Assembly (NCBI RefSeq): GCF_046348265.1
Contig: NZ_JAXMEO010000005.1
Strand: one strand, 5' to 3'
Source: Pelomonas sp937871895
GTDB taxonomy: Bacteria > Pseudomonadota > Gammaproteobacteria > Burkholderiales > Burkholderiaceae_C
Length of the DNA: 64,000 nucleotides
Below, piece by piece: positions 1 through 8,143 of the stretch. The number at the start of each line of letters is the position of its first letter. Position 1 is the first letter of the stretch. The notes below the pieces were generated by a model. That model was not told where the DNA came from and searched no databases. It was given only the letters and a program-made list of their open reading frames with translations. The position numbers and the translations under genes were made by a program.

Positions 1-695
1 CGGCGCAGCTTGGCGTTGGTGGCCTTCACGTCCACCATCAGGTTGCCGTAGACCTTGTGCAGCTTGACCATCAAGCTCGACGACAAGGTGTTGAGCGCGA
101 TCTTCTGCGCCGTGCCGGCCTTGAGCCGCGTGCTGCCCGAGATGATCTCGGGCCCGGTGTCGAGCACGATACCGATCTCGGCCTCCAGGGCCACCGGCGC
201 GCCGGGGTTGTTGGCGATGCCGATGGTCAGCGCGCCGGCCGCACGCCCGGCAGCGAGGGCGCCCAGCACATAGGGTGTTGACCCCGACGCGGCGATGCCG
301 ATCAGCACGTCATTCGGTCCGGGTGCCAGCGCGGTGATGTCGGCGGCGCCGAGCAGGGTCGAGTCTTCGGCCCCTTCGACCGCTTCAAACATCGCGCCTT
401 GCCCGCCCGCCAGCACCGCCACCGCCCGCTCGCGCGGCCAGGAGAAGGTGGGCGGCAGCTCCACGCTGTCCAGCACCCCCAGCCGGCCCGAGGTGCCAGC
501 GCCGGCGTACAGCAGCCGGCCGCCCGCGCGCAGCCGGGGCAGGGCAGCCTCGACGGCGACTTCAAGTTGGGGGGTGGCGGCCCGCACGGCCTCGACGGCA
601 CGCTGCTGGTCGGCGATGAAGGCATCCAGCAGCTCGGCCGTCGCGTAGAGGTCGAGGTCGGGATGTTCGGAGTTCGGGGTCTCGGTGTGCAGCAT
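1..695 (-). CDS. murQ: N-acetylmuramic acid 6-phosphate etherase (3' end cut off by window edge)
   Basis: Cleaves the D-lactyl ether of MurNAc-6-phosphate to give GlcNAc-6-phosphate during peptidoglycan recycling, in the cytoplasm. The minus-strand translation shows the SIS-domain features of MurQ: YAGAGTSGRLGVLDS near residue 65, the run GAADITALAPGPNDVLIGI, and IAASGSTPYVLGAL. The start used is the ATG at 695 (MLHTETPNSEHPDLDL); an in-frame ATG at 719 would add eight residues, and no strong ribosome binding site separates them. About 230 of the usual roughly 300 residues are visible. The product feeds the same pool as the nagA pathway at 28.7-37.5 kb. Family assignment is firm. Confidence 0.9.
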   Translation of the reverse strand, partial: MLHTETPNSEHPDLDLYATAELLDAFIADQQRAVEAVRAATPQLEVAVEAALPRLRAGGRLLYAGAGTSGRLGVLDSVELPPTFSWPRERAVAVLAGGQGAMFEAVEGAEDSTLLGAADITALAPGPNDVLIGIAASGSTPYVLGALAAGRAAGALTIGIANNPGAPVALEAEIGIVLDTGPEIISGSTRLKAGTAQKIALNTLSSSLMVKLHKVYGNLMVDVKATNAKLR

Positions 696-767
696 GGTGT
701 CAGCCGGCAAGCATGCCATGACCAACAGCAGGCCCCAGGCCCTGCGGCGCAGAATCTTTGCGCCCGC

Positions 768-795
768 TGTAAGGACTCTGAGCTTCGCCCGACAC
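768..795 (+). promoter_or_regulatory. possible ECF-sigma-type promoter of the bufferin operon
   Basis: TGTAAGGA at 768-775 and CGACAC at 790-795 are separated by 16 bases, counted from the end of TGTAAG, and lie about 90 bases before the precursor start. Bufferin-type operons are often driven by metal- or oxidant-responsive ECF sigma factors with GTAA/CGA-like elements. This is a visual match only and no sigma factor gene is present in the window. Confidence 0.25.
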
Positions 796-880
796 AAGCT
801 GGCAAGCCGATGCGGTCCCGCCGTCAGCCGGCCTGTGTTCCCACCCAACCCTGACCTTCTGCTTTAGATTGGAGCTCACC

Positions 881-1138
881 ATGAACGCAACCCTCAAGAC
901 CGGCCTGTCCGTCGCCGCTGCCGCCGCCGCCCTGTTTGCCACCACCGCTGGTGTCACCACCGCCGCTGCCGCCGACGGCATGGTCAAGTGTTCCGGCGTC
1001 AACAGCTGCAAGGGCAGCTCCGAGTGCAAGACCGCCAAGAGCGACTGCAAGGGCCACAACAGCTGCAAGGGCCAGGGCTGGGTCAGCAAGAAGTCGGCTG
1101 ACGAGTGCACCAAGGCTGGCGGTAAGGTAGAAAAGTAA
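881..1138 (+). CDS. bufferin-type RiPP precursor, Cys-rich periplasmic peptide (BufA-like)
   Basis: An 85-residue precursor with an N-terminal signal peptide (hydrophobic Ala-rich stretch, cut probably near AAA-ADG around residue 31) and a mature part with seven cysteines in repeated CSGVNSCKG, CKTAKSDCKG and HNSCKG units, ending ECTKAGGKVEK. This is the architecture of BufA2-type bufferins, in which an MNIO enzyme converts core cysteines to heterocycles that bind copper. GGAG at 871-874 lies six bases before the ATG at 881, which fixes that start over an in-frame TTG at 869. The partner genes (DUF692 and DUF2063-like) follow on the same strand after a 149-base gap that holds a hairpin repeat. 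The copper-buffering role is inferred from the family. Confidence 0.82.
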   Translation: MNATLKTGLSVAAAAAALFATTAGVTTAAAADGMVKCSGVNSCKGSSECKTAKSDCKGHNSCKGQGWVSKKSADECTKAGGKVEK

Positions 1139-1140
1139 TC

Positions 1141-1220
1141 CCCCCCGGTGGCGCTTCGCGCCTCCCCCCCAGGGGGGCGCACCCAGTGGCCCGGCAGAGC
1201 CGGTTCCACGGGTGCCGCTG
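1141..1220 (+). repeat. interspersed GC-rich hairpin repeat (copy 1)
   Basis: Intergenic between the bufferin precursor and the MNIO gene. It contains a C-run/G-run hairpin (C7 at 1164-1170, A, G6 at 1172-1177) followed by AGTGGCCCGGCAGAGCCGG and GTTCCACGG. The same order of elements occurs in reverse orientation at 63573-63660. It lies where an attenuator between an abundant precursor and its enzyme would be expected, but it has no T-rich tail. Confidence 0.6.
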
Positions 1221-1287
1221 GATGTAGCGCGGCCGCCGATGGCGGCGCGCTGCATGCGGATGTGCTGCGACCTGCTGGCCCGATGTC

Positions 1288-2127
1288 ATGACCAAGATCC
1301 AAGGCTTCGGCCTCGGCCTGCGTGTCGAGCACTACGCCGCCTTTGAGGCGGGTGTGGAGCCCGCGCTGCGGCCGCAGTGGCTGGAGATCATTTCCGAGAA
1401 CTACATGGTGCCGGGCGGCAAGCCGCTGTGGCATTTGGATCGCATTCGCGCCGATTACCCGCTGGTGATGCACGGCGTGTCGATGTCGATCGGCTCCACG
1501 GCGCCGCTGGACAGAGACTACCTGCGGGACTTGAAGGCACTGGCGGACCGGCTGCAGCCGGGCTGGGTGTCGGACCACCTGTGCTGGACGGGCGTCGATC
1601 ACCGGAATTTGCATGACTTGCTGCCGATGCCTTACACGGCCGCAGCGCTTGATCACCTGACCATGCGTGTGCACGAAGCCCAAGAGCTTCTGCAGCGCCC
1701 GCTGGTGCTGGAGAACGTCTCCAGCTATATCCGCTTTGCGGCCGACGAAATGAGCGAGGCCGAGTTCGTGGCCGAGCTGCTGCGGCGCACGGGCGCAGGG
1801 CTCCTGCTCGACGTGAACAACATCTATGTGTCGAGCCGCAATCACGGCTTTGACCCCCTCGACTACCTGGACCGCATGCCCGCCGGCCAGATCCGTCAGA
1901 TCCACCTTGCGGGCCACGAGGACCGGGGCGACATCGTCATCGACACGCACGACCACCCGGTGCGTGACGAGGTCTGGGCGCTTTACGCCGAAGCCGTGCG
2001 CCGCTTTGGCCTGGTGCCCACCATGATCGAGCGGGACGACCACATCCCGCCGCTGCCCGAGCTGCTGGCCGAGCTGGGCCGGGCTCGGGACGTGGCTACA
2101 GCGGCGCTGAAGGCCGTGCCGGCATGA
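1288..2127 (+). CDS. bufB: MNIO-family (DUF692) multinuclear iron oxidase, BufB-like
   Basis: A 279-residue TIM-barrel protein of the multinuclear non-heme iron oxidase family, which modifies cysteines of the bufferin precursor in the cytoplasm before export. Visible candidate metal ligands: H62 in MHGVSMSIGS, D96/H97 in SDHLCW, E142 and N143 in LVLENVSSY, D175/N177 in LLDVNNIYV, H206 and H210 in QIHLAGHE, D220/H221/H223 in IDTHDHPV, and E248 in TMIERDD. Length fits the family. The stop overlaps the next gene's start by four bases (ATGA), so the enzyme and its partner are translationally coupled, as in bufBC and hvfBC operons. Family call is firm; the substrate follows from the upstream Cys-rich precursor. 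Confidence 0.9.
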   Translation: MTKIQGFGLGLRVEHYAAFEAGVEPALRPQWLEIISENYMVPGGKPLWHLDRIRADYPLVMHGVSMSIGSTAPLDRDYLRDLKALADRLQPGWVSDHLCWTGVDHRNLHDLLPMPYTAAALDHLTMRVHEAQELLQRPLVLENVSSYIRFAADEMSEAEFVAELLRRTGAGLLLDVNNIYVSSRNHGFDPLDYLDRMPAGQIRQIHLAGHEDRGDIVIDTHDHPVRDEVWALYAEAVRRFGLVPTMIERDDHIPPLPELLAELGRARDVATAALKAVPA

Positions 2128-2924
2128 CGACCCTGATTGCCGCTGACCTCGCTGAACAACAGCGCCGCTTCGCCGACGCCGTGCGCCTGCAAGCCGACCC
2201 GCAAGACGTGCTGGCCGCCCCGGTGGAGCCTGGCCTCAGCGTCTACCGGCACGCCTATTCGGCCCGGCTGCTCGCGGCCTTGAACGACAACTACACCGTG
2301 CTCGCCCGCGCGATGGGCGACGAAGACTTCGAGCGCCTGGGCCGTGCGTACATCGATGCGCACCCCAGCCGCCACCCGTCCATCCGCTGGTTCGGCCACG
2401 AGCTTGCCGATTTCATGGCAGAAGCTGATGAACAGCGCGTCGGCCACCCGAGCCTCGTGGACTTTGCGCGCATGGACTGGGCGCTGCGCGACGCCTTTGA
2501 TGCCCACGATGCGCCGCTCTTGATGCCCGAGCGTCTGGCCGCCCTGCCCAGCGAAGCGTGGGCGGGCCTGGTGCTGCACCTTCACCCCAGCGTGCGGCGT
2601 GTGAGCCTGGCCTGGGCCATCGAGCCCGCCTGGCGTGTGCTGCGCGCCTGGGAACCGGGCGACGAGCAACCCGAGCTGCCCGAACCCACACCGCACGCGC
2701 ACACCTTGCTCGTGTGGCGTGAGGAGCTCGACACCCGCTGGCGCTCGCTGGAGCCGATTGAGGCCGCGCTGCTGGACGCCGTGGCTGCCAGCCAGCCGTT
2801 TGCGCAGCTCTGCGAGGTGGCGGCGACGCAGCTGGCCGACTCCGGCGCTGCGGCCTCAACGGTGATCCAGTTGCTGCGCCAGTGGCTGGACGCAGGCTTG
2901 CTGAGAGCTGAGTCTCAGGGTTAG
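2124..2924 (+). CDS. bufC: BufC/HvfC-like precursor-recognition partner (DUF2063 N-terminal domain)
   Basis: A 266-residue cytoplasmic protein that follows the DUF692 enzyme with an ATGA overlap. The N-terminal region (LAEQQRRFADAVR, then VEPGLSVYRHAYSARLLAALNDNYTVLARAMGDEDF and HPSRHPSIRWFG) is typical of the DUF2063 putative DNA-binding-like domain found in HvfC and BufC. The C-terminal part (about 160-266) is the variable winged or RRE-like region thought to bind the precursor leader. No DoxX-like bufD follows; the operon ends here. Function is inferred from the family and gene order. Confidence 0.85.
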   Translation: MTTLIAADLAEQQRRFADAVRLQADPQDVLAAPVEPGLSVYRHAYSARLLAALNDNYTVLARAMGDEDFERLGRAYIDAHPSRHPSIRWFGHELADFMAEADEQRVGHPSLVDFARMDWALRDAFDAHDAPLLMPERLAALPSEAWAGLVLHLHPSVRRVSLAWAIEPAWRVLRAWEPGDEQPELPEPTPHAHTLLVWREELDTRWRSLEPIEAALLDAVAASQPFAQLCEVAATQLADSGAAASTVIQLLRQWLDAGLLRAESQG

Positions 2925-2952
2925 CCCCTGCCGCATCCCGGGGGGTGACCCG

Positions 2953-2970
2953 TGGCGCCAATCGGCGCCA
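2953..2970. terminator. perfect inverted repeat after bufC; possible terminator or operator
   Basis: TGGCGCC (2953-2959), AATC, GGCGCCA (2964-2970): a 7-bp perfect stem with a 4-base loop, then AAAA on the plus strand. On the plus strand there is no T tail, so it may equally be an operator before the peptidase gene or a minus-strand terminator. Confidence 0.35.
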
Positions 2971-3067
2971 AAAACGTCGCGCGTAAGAAAATGTGACATT
3001 TCACCTTCCGCCCCATGCCCCGATCCGGGGCGTGGTCGCGCGGCAGCAATCCACCACCCGGGATGTC

Positions 3068-4786
3068 ATGACCGCTGTTCTCCCCTCGCCCCGCTTCGAC
3101 CACTTCTACCGCCATGACGAGCTGACCGCGCTGCTGTTTGCGTATGCCGAAGCGCGGCCCAACATCGTCTCGGTGCGCTCCATTGGCAAGAGCCATGAAG
3201 GGCGCGACATCTGGATCGTCGTGCTGACCAACCTGGCCAGCGGGGCCGACATCGACAAGCCTGCGCTCTGGGTGGACGGCAACATCCACGCCGCCGAGCT
3301 GACGGCCTCCACCACCTGCCTCTACTACCTGCACCAGCTTGTCAGCCTGCACGGCGGCAGCTCGCCCGAGGCGGCCGTCGTGAACCGCCTGCTCGACACC
3401 CGTGCCATCTACCTCGTGCCGCGCCTGTGCCCCGACGGCGCCGAGCTGGCCCTCGCGGACCGGCCGCGCCACATCCGCTCGTCCACCCGCCCCTACCCCT
3501 ACACCGAAGAGACGGTGGACGGCCTCACCATCGAGGACGTGGACGGCGACGGCCGCATCCTCACCATGCGCGTGCCCGACCCGCATGGCGGCTACAAGAA
3601 GCATGCGCAGGACCCGCGCCTGATGGTGCCGCGCGAGCCGGGTGAGTTTGGCGGCGAGTACTACCGGCTGATCCCCGAAGGCTTCATCCGCAACCACGAC
3701 GGCCTGACCTTCAAGGTCAACGCCGACCGCGAAGGCCTGGACCTGAACCGCAACTTCCCGGCCGACTGGCGCCAGGAGGCGAGCCAAGTCGGCGCCGGCC
3801 CCTACCCGACCAGCGAGCCCGAAGTGCGCGCCATGGTGGACTTCGTCACCCAGCACCCCAACATCGGCGCGGCGGTCAGCTTCCACACGCACAGCGGCGT
3901 GATCCTGCGCCCCTCGGGCAACAAGTCCGACAAAGACATGACGCCCGAGGACCTGTGGGTCATCCAGCAGTTCTCGGCCCTGGGCGAGAAGCACAGCGGC
4001 TACCCGGCCGTCAGCATCCACGAGGACTTCCGCTACCGCCCTGACGACGTCATCAGCGGCACGCAGGATTGGCTTTATGAGCACCTCGGCGCGCTCTTCT
4101 GGGTGGTCGAGCTTTGGTCGCCCAACAAGGAAGCCGGCATCGAGGGCTACAAGTGGATCGACTGGTTCCGCGACCACCCGGTCGAGGACGACTTGAAGCT
4201 GCTCAAGTGGAGCGACGAAGCCTGCGGCGGCCAGGCGCACGTGGCTTGGACGCCCTTCCAGCACCCGCAGCTCGGCGCCGTCGAGATCGGGGGCTGGGAC
4301 AAGATGAACTACTGGCGCAACCCGCCGCCCCACCTGCGCGAGCGCGAGGCTGCGCGCTTTCCCGCGTGGCTCACGCAACTTGCCATGAGCCTGCCGCAGC
4401 TGGAGCTGCTGCGCACCGAGGTGCGCGCCCTCGGCCCCGACACCTGGCGCGTGCGCCTGGCCGTGGCCAACAGCGGCTACCTGCCCGCCTACGTGACCCA
4501 GCGCGCGCTGGAACGCAAGACCGTGCGCGGCGTGATGTTCGAAATCCACATGCCCGTGGGCGACCCCGCCATCAGCCTCATCGGCGGCCGCGAGCGCATC
4601 GAGGGCCCACAGCTCGAAGGCCATGCACCCAAGCAGACTCAGCTTGCTTTCCTGCCCACCCGCGAGCCGATGGCTGACCGGGCGGTGGCCGAGTGGGTGG
4701 TGCGTGCGCCGGTGGGGACGCGGCTGGCGCTGAGTGCGAGCGCGGAGCGGGCAGGGGTGGTGCGGACCGAGGTGGTGTTGGACTGA
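3068..4786 (+). CDS. M14 family zinc carboxypeptidase
   Basis: A 572-residue metallopeptidase of the carboxypeptidase A superfamily. Zinc ligands are visible as H74 and E77 (GNIHAAE) and H273 (AVSFHTHSG); the substrate-binding NR is in LDLNRNFPADW near 226; the catalytic Glu is E348 in FWVVELWSP. A C-terminal region of about 120 residues with beta-rich composition follows the catalytic domain, as in the M14 subfamily that acts on short or modified peptides. No signal peptide is evident from the chosen ATG at 3068 (MTAVLPSPRFDHFY); an in-frame upstream start would add 25 residues without peptidase similarity. It is monocistronic and followed by the large inverted repeat element. The natural substrate is unknown. 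Confidence 0.87.
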   Translation: MTAVLPSPRFDHFYRHDELTALLFAYAEARPNIVSVRSIGKSHEGRDIWIVVLTNLASGADIDKPALWVDGNIHAAELTASTTCLYYLHQLVSLHGGSSPEAAVVNRLLDTRAIYLVPRLCPDGAELALADRPRHIRSSTRPYPYTEETVDGLTIEDVDGDGRILTMRVPDPHGGYKKHAQDPRLMVPREPGEFGGEYYRLIPEGFIRNHDGLTFKVNADREGLDLNRNFPADWRQEASQVGAGPYPTSEPEVRAMVDFVTQHPNIGAAVSFHTHSGVILRPSGNKSDKDMTPEDLWVIQQFSALGEKHSGYPAVSIHEDFRYRPDDVISGTQDWLYEHLGALFWVVELWSPNKEAGIEGYKWIDWFRDHPVEDDLKLLKWSDEACGGQAHVAWTPFQHPQLGAVEIGGWDKMNYWRNPPPHLREREAARFPAWLTQLAMSLPQLELLRTEVRALGPDTWRVRLAVANSGYLPAYVTQRALERKTVRGVMFEIHMPVGDPAISLIGGRERIEGPQLEGHAPKQTQLAFLPTREPMADRAVAEWVVRAPVGTRLALSASAERAGVVRTEVVLD

Positions 4787-4803
4787 GGTTGGTGGTCGCT
4801 GCG

Positions 4804-5336
4804 GTGGCTTATTGGCGCGGCCCATGCCGGGAGTCCCGCCCGGCGGCGGGGTAACTTTCTTCTGTCTTGCCAGAAGAAAGTCACCAAAGAAGAGGCGCTC
4901 AATGCAATCCGCATCCCGCTAAGAAGTTCGCTCGCGTTGCTCGGGCCTAGAAGGTCCGAGAAGCGAACCGCTTCGCTCTCGCCGCCGGCTGATCACGAGC
5001 GACAAAGCTCCGACCTCTCGGCCGACTAAGTCGCGGCTGAACGCCGACGACTGAGCGAACAGCCCCAACAGCCGCGTCGCCCGAGCGACGCTGTATTGGG
5101 TGGTGAGCCCGGCGTTCAGCCGCGCGTCAACCGGGGTGCTGGTGTGATGAGGCGCGGCCGTGACAAGTCCGGCGCGGGAGCGCAGCGGATCGCTTCTCAC
5201 GCCCTTCAAGGCATCAAACGCATGTCGAGCTCGTATGCGGAAGAAGCGCCTCTCTTTTGGTGACTTTTCTCTGGCAAGACAGAGAAAAGTTACCCGCCCG
5301 CCGGGGCGGACTCCCGGCATGGGCCGCGCCACCAAC
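4804..5336. repeat. about 530-bp inverted-repeat element with terminal hairpin modules
   Basis: The ends are inverted copies of one another: the left end (about 4813-4895) reads through GCGGCCCATGCCGGGAGT, a C/G-rich block, GTAACTTTCTTCTG and AGAGGCGCT; the right end (about 5240-5336) is its reverse complement with few changes. Each end has an 11-bp perfect hairpin (4854-4864 with 4871-4881; 5263-5273 with 5280-5290) around the loop TCTTGC or its complement. The interior (about 4910-5230) shows no convincing gene. It fills the gap between convergent genes and resembles dispersed intergenic elements known from Xanthomonadales and Burkholderiales; it probably moves by an enzyme encoded elsewhere. 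Confidence 0.6.
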
Positions 5337-5344
5337 CCACAACC

Positions 5345-7246
5345 TCAAAGATTCCCCGCAAACAGCTTCTTCAACACCAGCCCCTTGAAGCCCTTGGCCT
5401 CATCCAGCCCCAACCGCGCCAGATACTCCGGCGGCGCCTCGCGCCCCTCCCAGACGCTTCGCAGCGCGGTGCTGACCAGCTCCACCGGGTGGTGCAGGCT
5501 CTTCTTCAAACGCCGCAGCGCCGCCACGATGTGGATTTCGTCGTCGGTCAGGTCGGTGCCGAACGGGAAGCCTGGCAACAAGCCTTGCTCGGTGAAGGGG
5601 TGCAGCTTGGCGTCCAGGGCCTCGGGCGTGTTGTGACGCCAGCTCTCGGGCAACTGCCAGTCGGCCTCCAGCTTGCCGTGGGCCTTGGCGGCTGCCACCA
5701 GTTCGCTCTGGAAACGCGAGTCGGCAATGCGCAGCAGGCGCTTGATGATCTCGGCATCGCACTGGCCGCGCAGGTCGGCCACGCCGTACTCGGTGACGAC
5801 GAGGTCGCGCAGGTGGCGCGGGATGGTGCAGTGGCCGTACTGCCAGACGATGTTGCTCACGGGCCCGTGCGCCGTCTCATGGCAGGCGCGCAGGATCAGG
5901 ATGGAGCGTGCATCGGGCAGCGCATGCGCCATGGCCACAAAGTTGTACTGCCCGCCGACGCCGCTCACCACCTGGCCTGACTCCAGCGCGTCTGAAGCCG
6001 CAGCGCCGAGCAAGGTGACCTTCATCGTCGTGTTGATGAAGGAGGCCTTGAGGCGCTGGGCGCGGCGCAGCGCCGACTCATGCGGGTCGGCGCTGTCGAG
6101 TTGGTTGATGCGGTCGATGCGGTCCATGCGGATGGCGGCGCGCTGCGCGGGCGAGAGGCGCCGCAGCTGCTCATAAAAGCGCGTCGGCCCCAGGAAGAAG
6201 CCGCCCGTCATCAGCGTGCCGCCGGGCAGCTCGTCGGGCAGCAGGCTGCCGTCGTTGACGGCCTGCTGGGTCACCAGGTCGTCAAACACGCGCCGCTTGA
6301 TCACGCCGGCGTCGATCAACTGCAGCAGGCCGTTCACGAACATCTCCGAGCAGCCATAGAGCCCGTGCTTGAACGGGCCGCGCTCGGCGCCAGTGGCCTC
6401 GGGCCCGAAGCATCTCAGCATGGCCGCGTGGGCCTCGGGTTGGCGGTCCCGCAGGATCAGCGCATGCGCGACCGCGTCGCCCAGCGAGCCGATGCCGATC
6501 TGCAGCGTGCCGCCATCGCGCACCAGGCTGCTGGCGTGCAGGCCGATGGCGTGGTCCACGGTGCTGACCTTGGCATTGGGCGGCGCAAAGAGGGTGTGGG
6601 TGCCCGCCGGGTCGGTGACGACGATGTCGAAGAAGCTGGGCAGCACCACCGCGTCGCCCAACATGAAGGGCATCTCGCCGTTGACGCAGGCGATCTTGAG
6701 CAGCGGCTTGCCGGCCGCCGCCATGCGCTCGGCCAGCTCGGCCGTCACGTCGGGGTTGCTGGAGAGGCTGAGCGCGCCGTCATCGCCGGCCGCCACCGCC
6801 TGCGCCAGCACGTTGATGCCCTGCTGCAGCATGTCGCGCGCGGCAAAGCTGTAGTTGGTGCAGATGTAGTGCTGCTGGGCGGCGTCGTTGTGCAGGTAGT
6901 CGCCCGTCTTCATGAAGAACTCGCGCACCTCGATGTGGGCGGGCAGGCGCCCGGCGCGCGCGTCCTTCACATAAGCCAGGTCCGGGTAGTCCTTGAAGAC
7001 GCGCTCGACGATGGGGTCGAGAAAGGCGCGCTCCAGCTCGCTGGCGCCGGTCGGCTTCTCCAGGCTCAGCGCGGTGACGATGGTGAGGCGCCGCGTGGGG
7101 TCGGCGCGCATGCGCTCGTAGAGCCGGTTGACGAAAGCGTTGGGCTTGCCGATGCCGAGCGGCAGCGCCAGCACGATGGGGCCATCGATGCGGGCCAGGA
7201 CCTGGTCAACAGCGTCGTCGATCCGGGTCAGGACTTGTGGGTTCAT
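5345..7246 (-). CDS. acetyl-CoA hydrolase/transferase family protein
   Basis: A 633-residue member of the acetyl-CoA hydrolase/CoA-transferase family (Cat1/ACH1-like), which moves or hydrolyses CoA from short acyl-CoAs in the cytoplasm. Seen: N-terminal domain with GPIVLALPLGIGKPNAF, middle region with GGTLQIGIGSLGDAVAHAL, and C-terminal domain with VVSGVGGQYNFVAMA and ILILRA, followed by CHETAHGPVSNIVW and VVTEYGVADLRG, the signature of the acetyl-CoA hydrolase C-terminal domain. It is longer than classical 500-residue members, with extra C-terminal residues after about 520. Start at 7246 is preceded on the minus strand by AAGGAGG. The exact acyl donor and acceptor cannot be read from sequence. 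Confidence 0.85.
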   Translation of the reverse strand: MNPQVLTRIDDAVDQVLARIDGPIVLALPLGIGKPNAFVNRLYERMRADPTRRLTIVTALSLEKPTGASELERAFLDPIVERVFKDYPDLAYVKDARAGRLPAHIEVREFFMKTGDYLHNDAAQQHYICTNYSFAARDMLQQGINVLAQAVAAGDDGALSLSSNPDVTAELAERMAAAGKPLLKIACVNGEMPFMLGDAVVLPSFFDIVVTDPAGTHTLFAPPNAKVSTVDHAIGLHASSLVRDGGTLQIGIGSLGDAVAHALILRDRQPEAHAAMLRCFGPEATGAERGPFKHGLYGCSEMFVNGLLQLIDAGVIKRRVFDDLVTQQAVNDGSLLPDELPGGTLMTGGFFLGPTRFYEQLRRLSPAQRAAIRMDRIDRINQLDSADPHESALRRAQRLKASFINTTMKVTLLGAAASDALESGQVVSGVGGQYNFVAMAHALPDARSILILRACHETAHGPVSNIVWQYGHCTIPRHLRDLVVTEYGVADLRGQCDAEIIKRLLRIADSRFQSELVAAAKAHGKLEADWQLPESWRHNTPEALDAKLHPFTEQGLLPGFPFGTDLTDDEIHIVAALRRLKKSLHHPVELVSTALRSVWEGREAPPEYLARLGLDEAKGFKGLVLKKLFAGNL

Positions 7247-7315
7247 GGAGCCTCCTTGCGAGGCTCAGTGTGGCGCCGGTGTCGCTGCCTGACCTTGAGC
7301 CAGGGCAAGGCCCAC

Positions 7316-7921
7316 TCAGTCGAACAGGTGGCCCAGGTCGCGGTGGCCCATCTGGTCGGCCTTGGTGCGCAGATAGCGCTCGTTGTCCGGCCCCGGGGCG
7401 GTCAGCACCGACTCGCGGGCCACGACCTCCAGCCCCAGGTCCTGCAGGGCGGCCACCTTGAGCGGGTTGTTGGTCAGCAGGCGCAGGCGCTGCACGCCCA
7501 GGTGGCGCAGCATGCAGACGGCGGCGTCGTAGCGCCGGGCGTCGATGGGCAGGCCCAGCACCGCGTTGGCTTCGATGGTGTCAGCCCCGGCATCCTGCTC
7601 GGCGTAGGCGCGCAGCTTTTGCACCAGGCCAATGCCCCGGCCCTCGTGGCCGCGCATGTAGACGATGGCGCCACGCCCTTCCTCGGCCACGCGCTGCATG
7701 GCTGCCTCCAGCTGCGGGCGGCAGTCGCAGCGCAGCGAGCCGAACACCTCGCCCGTCAGGCACTCGGAGTGCACGCGCACCAGCGGAGGGGCCTCACCAG
7801 CAAGCTCTCCGAGGGTCAACACCACGTGCTCCTGGCCGGAATCTTCCTCGCGGAAGCCGTGGATGGTGAACTCGCCAAACGGCGTCGGCAGCCGGGTCGC
7901 AACGATGCGGGAAATCTTCAT
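7316..7921 (-). CDS. ribA: GTP cyclohydrolase II
   Basis: Catalyses the first step of riboflavin synthesis, GTP to 2,5-diamino-6-ribosylamino-4-pyrimidinone 5'-phosphate with loss of formate and pyrophosphate. The 201-residue protein has the zinc-binding cysteines C54, C65 and C67 in ECLTGEVFGSLRCDC, the substrate loop MRGHEGRGIGL and the LLTNNP motif near residue 150. The ATG at 7921 gives the usual family length; the frame stays open upstream but without similarity. It is not fused to ribB and no other riboflavin gene is adjacent. Confidence 0.95.
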   Translation of the reverse strand: MKISRIVATRLPTPFGEFTIHGFREEDSGQEHVVLTLGELAGEAPPLVRVHSECLTGEVFGSLRCDCRPQLEAAMQRVAEEGRGAIVYMRGHEGRGIGLVQKLRAYAEQDAGADTIEANAVLGLPIDARRYDAAVCMLRHLGVQRLRLLTNNPLKVAALQDLGLEVVARESVLTAPGPDNERYLRTKADQMGHRDLGHLFD

Positions 7922-8143
7922 CACGGCGCATTGTCCCTCTCGCGCCCCAACCCCCCTGGTTCGGCCGGAGATTGGCCGGGGTAGCGCTGCCCCGAAAAAT
8001 TCCTGCCACAAATCGACGAAATCGGCGCTTTGAACCTCCCCAGACAGGGGGGCACGGCAGCCGGATTTTTCGGTCGTCTCCCCTAGAATGAAGTTCTCTG
8101 CAGTCCCCGCGAGACCTTCGCGGACCCTTGAGCCAACGCTGTC

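Noticed and set aside
6080..7984. 634-codon open frame on the plus strand across the acetyl-CoA hydrolase and ribA genes
   Set aside because: Antisense shadow of high-GC coding DNA: Ala/Gln/Arg/His-rich, no domain, and both minus-strand genes are fully recognisable.
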